Assembly (NCBI GenBank): GCA_937915485.1
Contig: CALGII010000298.1
Coordinates: forward strand, 1-36,373
Direction: 5' to 3'
Source of the DNA: an uncultured Ignavibacteriota bacterium
GTDB lineage: Bacteria; Bacteroidota; Ignavibacteria; Tepidaquicellales; Tepidaquicellaceae
DNA length: 36,373 nucleotides
Below the pieces are notes generated by a model, which saw only the letters and a program-made list of their open reading frames with translations, searched no databases and was not told the origin of the DNA. Positions within the stretch are counted from its first letter, which is position 1; every line of letters starts with the position of its first letter. Positions 22,004-31,118 of the stretch are shown one piece after another. The position numbers and the translations under genes are program-made.

Positions 22004-22344
22004 TACCGTTATGAAGTCGTAACGGTATTCATATAGGGTATTTGGCTATGAAAAAACTTTAATTACAAATTCGTTAAACCTTAATATTCCTTTCAAAAAA
22101 ATGGGCTGAGAAATTTCCCCTATTATGGTCGAGAAGAACATATTCAAAGCAGTTTATACAGTAATGAATTCTCAGCCCGTGAGAAATGAATATTCAATAC
22201 AAAAATATTTATCATTGCAAAGGATTCAAACAAAAATGCGACAGCCGAATAAAAAGGGCGACGAGCGAATAATAGACGGGACAAGCGAAGCAAGTTGTTT
22301 TTTTATGTTTTCGATGAGCGTGTTAATATAGTGTGTGTTCGGTA
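22002..22344. other. gene-free stretch with inverted repeats
   Basis: No gene is supported; a 68-codon open frame at 22125-22331 has no recognisable features. The stretch holds a perfect 10-bp hairpin AATACCGTTA/TAACGGTATT (22002-22029, eight-base loop). It also has a 10-bp inverted repeat GGGCTGAGAA (22103-22112) and TTCTCAGCCC (22169-22178) with a 56-base spacer, which could fold as an RNA arm. Confidence 0.5.
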
Positions 22345-22396
22345 GATTAAAAAGACCGGTTACGAAGCCCTGAGTCAATCCGGGCGCCGTAACCGG
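22345..22396 (-). terminator. terminator of the subtilase gene
   Basis: On the minus strand CCGGTTACG (22396-22388) pairs with CGTAACCGG (22364-22356), with an inner GCCC/GGGC pair, followed by a T-rich stretch (A-run at 22349-22353 on the plus strand). Confidence 0.75.
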
Positions 22397-22418
22397 CAAA
22401 ATTGAAATTTCTTATAAG

Positions 22419-24563
22419 TTATTTTATCAGAGTCATTCTTTTCACATCCTTAAAACTGCCCGACTGTATAGAGCAGAAGTAAATTCCGCTCGAGAAATTC
22501 GCCGCGTCCCAATTAATCTGATACGTACCCGCGTTAAGGCGCGTGTTCACGAGACTTGCGACTTCTTTCCCGCTGATGTCATAAATTTTCAGCGTTACAA
22601 TATTGCTTTCCTTTACGGAGAATTTAATCGTCGTTGAAGGATTGAACGGATTGGGATAATTATCGAACAACCTGTATTCTACAGGTATTTCATTTCCCGA
22701 TACGGAAGACGGCGTGCCTACGAGGAAAGAGAAAGCCGACGAAGGAGCCGTCGCGCCCGGAGGATTAATGCCGCTTCCGCCCGCGGGCAGAGTGGTTATT
22801 TTCGCAGTCGGAAGAGCGATATCCTGAACGGCGAAATAGTACTGAACCTGCGTGCCGAGTGAACTTCCGGGTATTGAGAAATAGAACGTATCGCGGTTAA
22901 CGCTTGTCTGTGTAACGCCCGTGTACGCGCTCCAACCGCTTCCTGAATTTTTCCTGTAATAAAGTCTCGGCGCTTCGCCCGAGCGTGTATATCTGATAAT
23001 TCCGTTGTCTTTCATCACGGCTTTCATCGTAATCGCGGTAGTAACGAGCGTGCTCGTAAACGGCTGTGTATGCAAAATTGTCGGCGCCTGATTATCAAGT
23101 TTTCTCGCGGAATCAACGGACGTCTTCGCGTTTATTATACCCCAGCCGATGCTGTTATTCGGCGAGTTGTAGTTGCTCGCGAATTTTTTCAGAATGCCGA
23201 TAACCTGCATGTGAGTAAGATTTCGGTTTGCAGAAAGCATCTGCGCGCAGACGCCGGCCGTAATCGGACATGAGTAAGAGGTACCCGAGCCCGTGGAATA
23301 GGAACTCGTTGTTCCGGTTGTCGCTACATAGTTTCCGCTTCCCATCGCGTCAACGTCGGGTTTGATTCGCGGCGGCACGTCTGTTGTCGGACCGCTCGAA
23401 CTGAACGAAGCGACAGTGCCTGTCGAAGTAACCGCGCCGACGGTTAAAATGCTGTCCGCGTCAGCGGGACTGTTTAGCGTGTTCTGCGTAGAACTCTGTC
23501 CGTTGTTACCCGCCGAGTTGCAGACGACAACGCCGTGTCTTTGAAGCCAGACGGCGGCAAGCGTCGATACGAGCGTGTGTCCGTTCATATCCTGCCAGGT
23601 CCAGTCGGGATATCCCGTATCGAAAGCAAGGTAACCGAGAGAACTCGTAACGACGTCGGCACCGAGGCTGTCAGCCCAGTATGCAGCGGCGACCCAGTTA
23701 TCCATTTCTATGGGTCTTTCGAATGAATCGACTTCCGTTCTCGCGACGAGATATATAGAGCCGAAAGCGGGGCCAATCATTTTTCCCGGCTTGTAACCGC
23801 CGACGAGGGAAAGCGTGTTCGTGCCGTGAGAGGCGGTCGTTTTCCACGCAACGGTATCGTGCAACTGAAAATCGTACTGCTTGTAAATGTTCATCGGATA
23901 TGTGGTGAACACTTCGTGATTCCTGTTTCTCAGGCCGTTATCGAAATTAGCGACCATAACGCCCTGTCCGTAGATTCCTTCGTTGTGAACAATGTTCACG
24001 TTAATCTGGGACATCTGCGTCAGACCCGTTCCATAGTTCAGTGAATCGACGAGCGGATAATCGGACTGCGGAATGACGGGAGAATTGTCATTCTCGACGG
24101 TTGTTTCATCGCAGTTGGGATTGCGCGTCATTTTTTCCACGAGGTCGATTTTTTTCACGAAGTCATAATTCGCGATATCGTAAATCTGCCCTTTAGTAAC
24201 TTCCACGCTTACGGCATTCACGTATTTAAGCACGTGTCTGATTCTAAGTGTATGCGCCGCGACGTTATCAACATAACCGCCAAAGACAGGAATATCTTCG
24301 AAACCGACAAGTTTATCGGGAGGAAGAACTTTCGCGCGTCTTTCGAGGGAGCGCTGCGTAACGAGAGCGGTCTGGTTAAGCAGATATTTTTCCGCTTCAG
24401 GACCTTTGTCCTTGAAAAAAACATAAACCGTGTAGGTCGCATTATCGCCGCCTTTTAATGCTCTCAGGAGACCGTCTCCGAATTTTTCGGATTTAGGTTT
24501 AGATGCCAGAAAGAGAGAAAGGATTATAATGCAGACTGCACTGAGGGAGAAGAACTTTTTCAT
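22419..24563 (-). CDS. T9SS-secreted subtilisin-like serine protease
   Basis: A 714-residue secreted peptidase. A signal peptide (1-20) and a propeptide-like region (about 40-150) precede the S8 catalytic domain (about 190-490). The triad is visible: Asp208 in VMVANFDNG, His246 in ASHGTNTLSLVGG and Ser429 in SGTSYSCP, with the oxyanion Asn in SAGNNG (350-355). The Asp motif is NFDNG in place of the usual DTG, but the Asp is kept. A beta domain follows (500-620). The last 85 residues are a T9SS type A sorting domain (NYPNPFNPSTTIKFSV, LKIYDISGKEV, FSSGIYFCSI, KRMTLIK). It is probably an extracellular, surface-held protein-degrading enzyme. Confidence 0.93.
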   Translation of the reverse strand: MKKFFSLSAVCIIILSLFLASKPKSEKFGDGLLRALKGGDNATYTVYVFFKDKGPEAEKYLLNQTALVTQRSLERRAKVLPPDKLVGFEDIPVFGGYVDNVAAHTLRIRHVLKYVNAVSVEVTKGQIYDIANYDFVKKIDLVEKMTRNPNCDETTVENDNSPVIPQSDYPLVDSLNYGTGLTQMSQINVNIVHNEGIYGQGVMVANFDNGLRNRNHEVFTTYPMNIYKQYDFQLHDTVAWKTTASHGTNTLSLVGGYKPGKMIGPAFGSIYLVARTEVDSFERPIEMDNWVAAAYWADSLGADVVTSSLGYLAFDTGYPDWTWQDMNGHTLVSTLAAVWLQRHGVVVCNSAGNNGQSSTQNTLNSPADADSILTVGAVTSTGTVASFSSSGPTTDVPPRIKPDVDAMGSGNYVATTGTTSSYSTGSGTSYSCPITAGVCAQMLSANRNLTHMQVIGILKKFASNYNSPNNSIGWGIINAKTSVDSARKLDNQAPTILHTQPFTSTLVTTAITMKAVMKDNGIIRYTRSGEAPRLYYRKNSGSGWSAYTGVTQTSVNRDTFYFSIPGSSLGTQVQYYFAVQDIALPTAKITTLPAGGSGINPPGATAPSSAFSFLVGTPSSVSGNEIPVEYRLFDNYPNPFNPSTTIKFSVKESNIVTLKIYDISGKEVASLVNTRLNAGTYQINWDAANFSSGIYFCSIQSGSFKDVKRMTLIK

Positions 24564-24894
24564 GCAATTAGTAATAAATTAATATACTTTTTAGTGTAAA
24601 CTATAATTTAACGATTAAAATGCAATAATAGTAAGCATAAAGCAGGAGTAAAAACAGGCTTTATATGCATAATTTGACATTTGTAAACACACTTTGAAAA
24701 TACTACGAGCGATACTAACCCAGCTCATGAGAGCAGGGTAAAAGGTTTGTAGAAATCATTTTCCGACCGTACGAGAGTGTCTCCCCTTTTTAAGGAAGAA
24801 TCTTGGATTTTATTTCTAAACCGCACCGAGAGTCCTCCAAAGAACGGAGAGACTCTCGGATACATAACGGATGTTTCAGAAGTCTAATTAATAT
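24564..24894. other. intergenic region containing a lone copy of the palindromic repeat
   Basis: No gene is seen in this stretch. It holds the lone repeat copy at 24826-24859 and A/T-rich spacer, and is bordered on the right by the terminator of the next minus-strand gene. Confidence 0.6.
24826..24859. repeat. lone copy of the 28-kb palindromic repeat
   Basis: The hairpin CCGAGAGTC..CTCC / GGAG-A-GACTCTCGG and the trailer GGATACAT(A)A(C/T)GGATGTTTC match the units at 28233-28530 almost base for base. It sits alone, 3.4 kb from the tandem array. Confidence 0.85.
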
Positions 24895-24927
24895 AAAAAA
24901 AGAGACCGTTAAAGAGCAAACGGTCTC
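24895..24927 (-). terminator. terminator of the 749-residue T9SS protein gene
   Basis: On the minus strand a perfect 9-bp stem GAGACCGTT (24927-24919) with AACGGTCTC (24910-24902), eight-base loop, followed by seven T residues (A-run at 24895-24901 on the plus strand). Confidence 0.88.
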
Positions 24928-24948
24928 AATTCAATAACCGCCATAAGG

Positions 24949-27198
24949 TTATTTTAGAAGAATCATTTTCCCCGATTGAACAAAACTCCGTTTGAAACCG
25001 CCGTTCGTTATCACTTCCATCCTGTAGAAATACACTCCGCTCGGGAATTGCGAAGCGTTCCAGGCGGCGGTGTATTTTCCCGCGCTCAGGTAACTGTTAA
25101 CGAGAGATGTTACTTCCTTTCCGAGAAGGTTATATATTTTTATTCTCACGAGACCGCTTTCGGGCAGGTCGAATTTTATGTTCGTTACGGGATTAAAGGG
25201 ATTCGGATAATTTGGCGAGAGATAATATTTCTCAGGAACCGTATTTCCCTGTTGCGTCACGCCGACGAATACTCTGTTAAGGTAGAAATTGACGGAGTCG
25301 ATTATGCTTGTCGATGTAACCGTCACGTTTGTGCTGTCGGCTTTGTATCCAAGGCGCGTCGCAATAATCTTAAGATTGCAAGAGGGCAGAGAAGTAAGAT
25401 GATACACTCCGTCACCGTCCGAAACCGCGCATCTTACGAAAGTATTTCCGTTCTTCGCGTATATATTTGCGTCCTTCAGGTTTCCGGGAAAAAACACTCC
25501 CATACCCCGCACTTTTCCGTTAACCGAATTAGGGGCTGTTGTTTCCGATATTCTTATTGCCAGAAGATTAATGTTTGTCAGGTTTTGCGTAGGATAAAGC
25601 GTTGTCGCGTCTTCCCAGTAAATCGTCGAGGGATAATAACTAAGGAGATAATCACGCGGCGGTGTCGCGACAGGATACAGGCCTATATCGACGGAATCCT
25701 GCGGAACGTGTGTGAGCATATAAGTGCCGTTAGACAGAATATAGGTCGAATCCAGAACAACAATGTTTCCCGTTGACCTGTCGAGTTTAATCGCTTTTAT
25801 CATTCCGGACGTAACGGGCTGATTATTGTCCAGATATTTTACTGTTCCGGAAATCGTATGATACACGAATGAAGAGTAGTAAAACTCGCGCGCGAAATCG
25901 CTCAATTGTTTTAACTTCGTAACGGAATTGAGATTGCTTGTTCCTCTCGCTATTAACTGGCAGGCGACAATATTCTGAGTATCGCCGGGGCTGATTGATA
26001 AGTTATCCGCACCCGTGTTCATAAGCATGCGGTGGTCCATTGGCGGGGTAACCGGGTACACCGCACCCGTATCTGACAAGCAGTTAGCAACATATCCTTT
26101 CACTTCCGTCCAACCCGTATTTGTTTCCGGATCGCCCGTATAGCAAAAGGAAACAGGTGTCGGAGGATTTGTAAGCGGGTTCATAAAATGAACGCCTGAT
26201 TTTTTAAATCCTTTAAGAAATAAATATGCTTCCGAAGGGGTGCTCGGATCATATTCACAGTAAGGGGCAGCGCAACCGGAACAATAAGTCGGATGAAACG
26301 ACGTCATTTTGAGATTTACGGCAGGTGTAACCGCGTAATTGGTACACCCTTTCAACAAAATAAATCCCACTGCGGGCGGGTTAGCTCCGTATGACGGTAT
26401 ATTGCCGTTACCATCCATATTATCCGCACTGTAGCAGAAGCCCAGTTGTCTTGCCGTATCACAACCGACATAATCATCTTCAGCCGAGCCAAGATCCGGG
26501 TCAGAATATAAACCCATATACACGGATTCCCACACATTTGGTCCTTTGTTTAATATCTCCCATTCCAGAAATTGAAAATCATTATATCCTGTTTTTTGGT
26601 AACCCCAGGCTGTAAAATGCGTTTCTGCAAAAAGAGGCGCCGTGCCGCCCGAGAATCCTTCGCTTTGAGTATGGGTCGATGGAAATCCGTCTGTCATACA
26701 AACAAAAATTGTCTGAGACGCGTTTTTAACGCCGGGTGTATCTATGTTAGTTTCAAACGTTCCGTTGTTGTTAACGTCAACATACGGCGCACCGAACGGA
26801 ACCATTTTGTACCAGTTTGCCCAGTCAGGATTCGCGGGTCCGTCTCCGTAACTCACTTTATAAATTTTAAAATCGCTGTTAGTAACAGGATTACCGTTTA
26901 AAATATAACCGGGACAATATTCTCCTTGATGGGAGGCTGATGCTAATCTAATGACTCCGTTGACTTTCGCGGCAATACACAGCCCTGTTGTATATATGGC
27001 AAATCTTGAACTTCCCTGCGGCCATTGAAATGCGGGGGTATTGCTCGTTCTTATGTCCTGATTAAATATACCGGATGAGACAATGTGCGTTGAAATATTA
27101 TTCGGGTCGAAAATAACGTATGTTTGAGTTATCTGAGCAAATACAATATTGCTGATTGACAGGTAGAACGCCAAGGTTAATGCGAATAATGTTTTCAT
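24949..27198 (-). CDS. large T9SS-secreted protein with two regulatory-like beta-sandwich domains
   Basis: A 749-residue protein with a signal peptide (KTLFALTLAFYLSISNIVFAQ). The first 430 residues form a region I cannot assign; it contains YVDVNNNGTFETNIDTPG, a Ca-binding-loop-like DxNxxG segment, and several Cys residues (around 310-320) that could form disulfides. Two carboxypeptidase-regulatory-like domains follow (about 450-540, starting ISGTVKYLDNNQPVTSG; about 560-645, starting VNGKVRGMGVFFPGNL). The last 95 residues are a T9SS type A sorting domain (NYPNPFNPVTNIKFDL, IKIYNLLGKEV, FPSGVYFYRM, SGKMILLK). It is presumably a surface adhesin or binding protein. It follows the TrmB-like regulator gene by six bases and is probably cotranscribed with it. 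Confidence 0.85.
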   Translation of the reverse strand: MKTLFALTLAFYLSISNIVFAQITQTYVIFDPNNISTHIVSSGIFNQDIRTSNTPAFQWPQGSSRFAIYTTGLCIAAKVNGVIRLASASHQGEYCPGYILNGNPVTNSDFKIYKVSYGDGPANPDWANWYKMVPFGAPYVDVNNNGTFETNIDTPGVKNASQTIFVCMTDGFPSTHTQSEGFSGGTAPLFAETHFTAWGYQKTGYNDFQFLEWEILNKGPNVWESVYMGLYSDPDLGSAEDDYVGCDTARQLGFCYSADNMDGNGNIPSYGANPPAVGFILLKGCTNYAVTPAVNLKMTSFHPTYCSGCAAPYCEYDPSTPSEAYLFLKGFKKSGVHFMNPLTNPPTPVSFCYTGDPETNTGWTEVKGYVANCLSDTGAVYPVTPPMDHRMLMNTGADNLSISPGDTQNIVACQLIARGTSNLNSVTKLKQLSDFAREFYYSSFVYHTISGTVKYLDNNQPVTSGMIKAIKLDRSTGNIVVLDSTYILSNGTYMLTHVPQDSVDIGLYPVATPPRDYLLSYYPSTIYWEDATTLYPTQNLTNINLLAIRISETTAPNSVNGKVRGMGVFFPGNLKDANIYAKNGNTFVRCAVSDGDGVYHLTSLPSCNLKIIATRLGYKADSTNVTVTSTSIIDSVNFYLNRVFVGVTQQGNTVPEKYYLSPNYPNPFNPVTNIKFDLPESGLVRIKIYNLLGKEVTSLVNSYLSAGKYTAAWNASQFPSGVYFYRMEVITNGGFKRSFVQSGKMILLK

Positions 27199-27204
27199 AA
27201 AATT

Positions 27205-28056
27205 TTATTTTATTTTATTATTGCACTTGTAATCTTTAAGTGTTTTCGCTTTTTCCCACAGGGCATTGAAGACAGCCGCGTGACTTTCGGCGAAATTTTT
27301 ATTTCTTATTATTACATCGGCTTCGTTATAGCGGGGCACGGATTTATCTATTATGTTCATAAATACGACTTCCCTGTCTATTATTGTATAGTTCGGAATC
27401 ATATCCGAGGTAATGCGGAGTTTTTCGCCGTAACTTTCGAATTTCGAAAATATTCCGACGAGGTCGGAAGGACCCGCCTTGCTCCACCTGTCACCGCGTT
27501 TGATTTTCAGTCCGTCGTGAACCTCGTAGATTGACTTAATTACGCCGCCGTTCTTTACAAACCTTGCCGCCGTTTCATCGACGTAATCCGCGACGAAAAG
27601 TTCGAGGCGTATCATAAAGAGAATTTCCTTCTTAGCGTTCTTCAGCAGTTCGTAAAATTTTACTTCTCTCTGCTTGTTGTATCCCCTGATTAGTTCGATG
27701 TTTGAATTCGACGCTCCTCCGCTTTTCGTGCTGTACAGTGGTTTAAGAATCTTAAAAGTGTCGTCGAACGCTTTTGCCTTTTTTTCTTTTTCGCGTTCAA
27801 GGTTCAGTTGAATTTTCCCGAGTATCACTTCGGGCTCAATCATTTCGTATTTAAGGATTGAGTTGGTTTCTATTTCGTTGCAGTAGCCCTTATCGACGAA
27901 CGACTTGAGTATTGAATAAACGTCAGTGCGCGTAACGCGCGAGGCTTTCGAGACTTCGGTAGCGGACATCAACCTGCCTTTTAGCAGCGCTAAAAAAATC
28001 TTTGATTCGTTCTCGGTGAATCCCAGCAGCCGCAGTTTTAATACAAGTTCATCCAT
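27205..28056 (-). CDS. TrmB-family transcriptional regulator
   Basis: A 283-residue regulator. Residues 1-75 are a TrmB-type winged helix (LRLLGFTENESKIFLALLKG, then SATEVSKASRVTRTDVYSILKSFVDKGY). A coiled-coil linker follows (about 85-110; LNLEREKEKKAKAF). The C-terminal 170 residues carry the phospholipase-D-like sensor fold known in the family (IELIRGYNKQREVKFYELLKNAKKEILFMI). TrmB proteins are most common in archaea but also occur in Bacteroidota-type genomes, where the ligand is usually unknown. A promoter and a palindromic operator lie directly upstream, so it probably controls itself and the T9SS gene six bases downstream. Confidence 0.87.
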   Translation of the reverse strand: MDELVLKLRLLGFTENESKIFLALLKGRLMSATEVSKASRVTRTDVYSILKSFVDKGYCNEIETNSILKYEMIEPEVILGKIQLNLEREKEKKAKAFDDTFKILKPLYSTKSGGASNSNIELIRGYNKQREVKFYELLKNAKKEILFMIRLELFVADYVDETAARFVKNGGVIKSIYEVHDGLKIKRGDRWSKAGPSDLVGIFSKFESYGEKLRITSDMIPNYTIIDREVVFMNIIDKSVPRYNEADVIIRNKNFAESHAAVFNALWEKAKTLKDYKCNNKIK

Positions 28057-28067
28057 TATTCATATTG

Positions 28068-28116
28068 TTGTAGTCTATTACCACTACAATTTATAATTAA
28101 TAAATTTTAAAGTCAA
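28068..28116 (-). promoter_or_regulatory. promoter and inverted-repeat operator of the TrmB-like gene
   Basis: Minus strand: TTGACT (28116-28111), 17-base spacer, TAAATT (28093-28088). The inverted repeat TTGTAGT (28068-28074) and ACTACAA (28083-28089), with eight bases between the arms, covers the edge of the -10 box and the start region. This is the place expected for an autorepressor site. Confidence 0.55.
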
Positions 28117-28226
28117 TAGGAGTTTTTCAAAAACATCCGATAACACCGGATGGGGTTTAGCCAGCAGTTTCTTTGAGGACTAGAAGATTTTCCCTTTTGA
28201 AAGTGGGCTCTTGTGTTTTAATGTTA

Positions 28227-28530
28227 GCCAAACCGAGAGTCCTCCAAAGAACGGAGAGACTCCCGGATACATAATGGATATTTCTAAGCCAAACCGAGAG
28301 TCCTCCAAAAAACGGAGAGACTCTCGGATACATTATGGATGTTTCTAAGCCGCACAGAGAGTCCTCCAAAGAACGGAGAGACTCTCGGATACATTATGTT
28401 TGTTTTAAGCCGCACAGAGAGTCCTCCAAAGAACGGAGAGACTCTCGGATACATTATGTTTGTTTTAAGCCGCACCGAGAGTCCTCCATAGAACGGAGAG
28501 ACTCCCGGATACATTATGGATGTTTCAGGC
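28227..28530. repeat. tandem array of five 60-61 bp palindromic repeats
   Basis: Five units start their hairpins at 28233, 28294, 28355, 28415 and 28475. Each has a stem CCGAGAGTC-CTCC / GGAG-A-GACTCTCGG with an AAAGAAC-like loop, then a trailer GGATACAT(A/T)ATG(G/T)(A/T)T(G/A)TTT. Three of five units have CACAGAGAG or small changes in one arm. All units stay open in one minus-strand frame (MYPRVSPFFGGLSVRLK), but the frame has no gene-like surroundings. The array lies between the stop of a TonB receptor gene and the promoter of the TrmB-like gene. Confidence 0.9.
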
Positions 28531-28535
28531 GTATT

Positions 28536-30980
28536 TCATTTGTTGTTGTTATTCTGGTTTTCGTCCTGATTTTCGTGTTCGTTCTGTTTTGTTTTTTTGG
28601 ATTTCTGGTAATACTTATCCGTGTTTCCGAAATTGTAGGTCAGGTTCAGCATCAGCATTCTCGACTGCCATCTGTTGTCTCTGACGCTTCTGAAACCGAC
28701 GCCGTTGTTTTCGCCCGACCATCTTCTCGTGTTGAACACGTCTTCGGCGCGTATATTCACGCTAAGTTTTTTCTTGAAGAGTTCCTTTGAAATGCCAACG
28801 TCAAAATTCTGCATCGGGTCATTGAATCCCGTCGCGGTGAATCTTTTTCCGGAAAAATTGTAGTAAAGGTCGATGTTGAACAAATCGCCGACTATTATTG
28901 ACGAGCGTACATTGGCGCGCCAGGTGAAACCCTCCTCACCCTGAAACTCGTTAAGAACGCTTCCTTCAAATTTTGTCTGGTAGAGACTGAGCGTTCCGTT
29001 AAGAGTAAGCCATTTAAGAGCCGAGGACCTTATCATTAAATCAGAGCCGTAGGATTCCGCTCCCGCGCCGTTCCTGTATGTAGTAACGGTTGTAACGGAA
29101 TCAGCGAGAACACTGTAAGTAGAAATCACATCATACGACTTTCTGTAGAACAGAGAAGCGGTAACCGACGCGATGTTAGAGAAAAAGTTATAACTCAGTT
29201 CGAACGAGTTCGTGAATTCGGGCAGGAGTTCGGGATTGCCGTATGAAATATACCGGTTGTTGTATTTGTTCACGAACGGATTAAGCCTCCATATATTCGG
29301 GCGGGTAATTCTTCTGCTGTAACTCAGTTGTATTTCGTTCGTCATTCCGATTTTCTGCGACACGCTCGCGGTCGGAAAGAAATCGGTGTAATCTTTAGTA
29401 AAATTCCTTCCGTCGGTCACGAGTTCCCCGTACGTATGGGTGTTCTCAACGCGCAGACCGAGTTTAAACTTGAATCCTTTAATCCTGTGAGAGAAAGTTC
29501 CGTAAACGGCGTTTATTTTTTCGTCGAGTTTGAACCTGTTTGTCAGGTCGGTGTTTCTTACAAAACCGTTAATGAAATAATTCAGCGTGTCGTAGGTATA
29601 ATCATTATCGTTGAATCTGAACGTTCCCTTGTATCCCGTTTCAATTTTAGTGTTTTCACCGAACGGGTGGGTATAGTCTGTCTGAGCCTTGAAGTTGCTG
29701 TTTTTATTTTCAGTGTTGCTTATCTGCCTAAGGGGATTCGGGAGGGGCAGGACAAGAGAATCATAATATTGCTGGAATTCGTCTCCTTCATTAGCGTTAT
29801 TGTCCCATCCGTAAGAAAACTCAGCGCTTAACTCCTTTCCTTTGTTATCGAACTTGCCGTTGTAATAAAGGCTTGCGCTGTTGCTTCCGTAGTTTCCGTC
29901 GTATGACATTCCGTTCGTATAGAAAGAGGTCAGCGCGCCGAACTGATTATAGTTGCTGCTTTTTCCGTTAGAAGAGTTTATGAAGTTGCTTCTGTTTATG
30001 TATAAATCCATTCCCGTGGAATGTCCTTTAGAGATTTCATATTCGGCGCCGAGCGATAAATACCCGAATTTGTTCTTACCGTTTCCGTCGGAATAAGAAT
30101 CGAATACGGAAGCGGGATTTTCGTAAATAGTTTTCGACGTGCCGCTGTTTTCAAATTTGAACGAGCCGCCGCCTCCGCTGGCGAAGAGGCTCCATTTATT
30201 TTTCTTGAAATTCAGGCCCCCGCCTATGTACCAACTATCGAGATTGCTTCTTATGCCGGAGTACACGTAGCCGTTATAACCGAGCATATCGTCGGTTTTA
30301 GGCTGCATCACTATATTAATTATTCCCGTGACACCTTCAGATTCATATTTAGCCGACGGGTTAGTTATTATTTCGACATTCTTAATAGCATCGGCGGGCA
30401 CCTGCTTCAGGCTGCCGAACTTCATCGGTTTGTTGTCTATAAGAATCAGGACGTTCGAACTGCCGCGCAGTGTAACGTTATCATTCGCGTCAACATCCAC
30501 CATCGGAACTTTCCTAAGCACGTCGAGTGCTGTTCCGCCTTTCGTGGAAGTAAGTTTTTCGGCGTCGAATATTTTTTTCTCGTCCTCGAACCTTATGTCG
30601 GGCGTTTCGCTTTCAACTTTTATTTCTTCCGTCACGTATCCGTCGGGACTTAGTTTGAGCGTATCGAATTTCAATTCAGACGCGCCTGCGTCAAAATTCA
30701 GTTTTTTGTAATTAGTTTTGTAACCCGTGTATGACAGGGATAGCAGGTAAGAATTAACAGGAAGGCCCAAAACGGAGAAAAATCCTTTCGGGTTGGTTTC
30801 GGTCCCTTTTACAAGGGATGAATCTTTGATATTAAGGATTTTAATTGTCACGCCGTTCAGAACGCTTCCGTCCTTCGAGTCAAAAACCGTTCCCGAGACG
30901 GTGCACTGTGAATAAGCAGACGCGGATACAAAGAACACCGCGGATATAAGAAATATTGCAAAACGGATTTTCGTATTCAT
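28536..30980 (-). CDS. TonB-dependent outer-membrane receptor, first paralogue
   Basis: From the ATG at 30980 the protein has 814 residues; an extension to a TTG at 31019 would put extra residues before the signal peptide and is rejected. After the signal peptide (KIRFAIFLISAVFFVSASAYSQ) comes a carboxypeptidase-regulatory-like domain (about 25-105; VSGTVFDSKDGSVLNGVTIK). Next is the plug (about 135-225; GGTALDVLRKVPMVDVD, VTLRGSSNVLILIDNKPM, VEIITNPSAKYESEGVTG), then a strand-rich barrel to the end. The C-terminal tail (about 795-814) is rich in Lys, Gln, Glu and Asn after the last strand. The substrate is unknown. It is closely related to the next receptor upstream (31119-33560), suggesting local duplication. 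Confidence 0.92.
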   Translation of the reverse strand: MNTKIRFAIFLISAVFFVSASAYSQCTVSGTVFDSKDGSVLNGVTIKILNIKDSSLVKGTETNPKGFFSVLGLPVNSYLLSLSYTGYKTNYKKLNFDAGASELKFDTLKLSPDGYVTEEIKVESETPDIRFEDEKKIFDAEKLTSTKGGTALDVLRKVPMVDVDANDNVTLRGSSNVLILIDNKPMKFGSLKQVPADAIKNVEIITNPSAKYESEGVTGIINIVMQPKTDDMLGYNGYVYSGIRSNLDSWYIGGGLNFKKNKWSLFASGGGGSFKFENSGTSKTIYENPASVFDSYSDGNGKNKFGYLSLGAEYEISKGHSTGMDLYINRSNFINSSNGKSSNYNQFGALTSFYTNGMSYDGNYGSNSASLYYNGKFDNKGKELSAEFSYGWDNNANEGDEFQQYYDSLVLPLPNPLRQISNTENKNSNFKAQTDYTHPFGENTKIETGYKGTFRFNDNDYTYDTLNYFINGFVRNTDLTNRFKLDEKINAVYGTFSHRIKGFKFKLGLRVENTHTYGELVTDGRNFTKDYTDFFPTASVSQKIGMTNEIQLSYSRRITRPNIWRLNPFVNKYNNRYISYGNPELLPEFTNSFELSYNFFSNIASVTASLFYRKSYDVISTYSVLADSVTTVTTYRNGAGAESYGSDLMIRSSALKWLTLNGTLSLYQTKFEGSVLNEFQGEEGFTWRANVRSSIIVGDLFNIDLYYNFSGKRFTATGFNDPMQNFDVGISKELFKKKLSVNIRAEDVFNTRRWSGENNGVGFRSVRDNRWQSRMLMLNLTYNFGNTDKYYQKSKKTKQNEHENQDENQNNNNK

Positions 30981-31062
30981 TCGTAAGATATTATAATGCA
31001 TTATACAATAATACCACAATTCAATTTATGAATAAACATATTTTGAGAAGCAAATCAAGCAA

Positions 31063-31100
31063 TAAAAAAAGGGGACGCTTACAGGCGCGTTCCCCTTTTT
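31063..31100 (-). terminator. terminator of the second TonB receptor gene
   Basis: AAAAAGGGG (31066-31074) pairs with CCCCTTTTT (31092-31100), extended by ACGC/GCGT with one bulged T. The minus strand ends the stem in a T-run (A-run at 31063-31070 on the plus strand). Confidence 0.85.
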
Positions 31101-31118
31101 ATCTTTTCGGATTATGAA

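Noticed and set aside
22125..22331. Plus-strand 68-residue open frame
   Set aside because: No ribosome-binding site, no recognisable motif, low-complexity content, and it lies across an inverted repeat.
28157..28514. Minus-strand open frames with MYPRVSPFFGGLSV repeats
   Set aside because: They are produced by the palindromic repeat itself, have no ribosome-binding site or partner gene, and the lone copy at 24826 is non-coding.
28227..28530. Possible CRISPR array
   Set aside because: The period is uniform at 60-61 bases and the whole unit is repeated, including the part between hairpins. There are no unique spacers and no cas genes.
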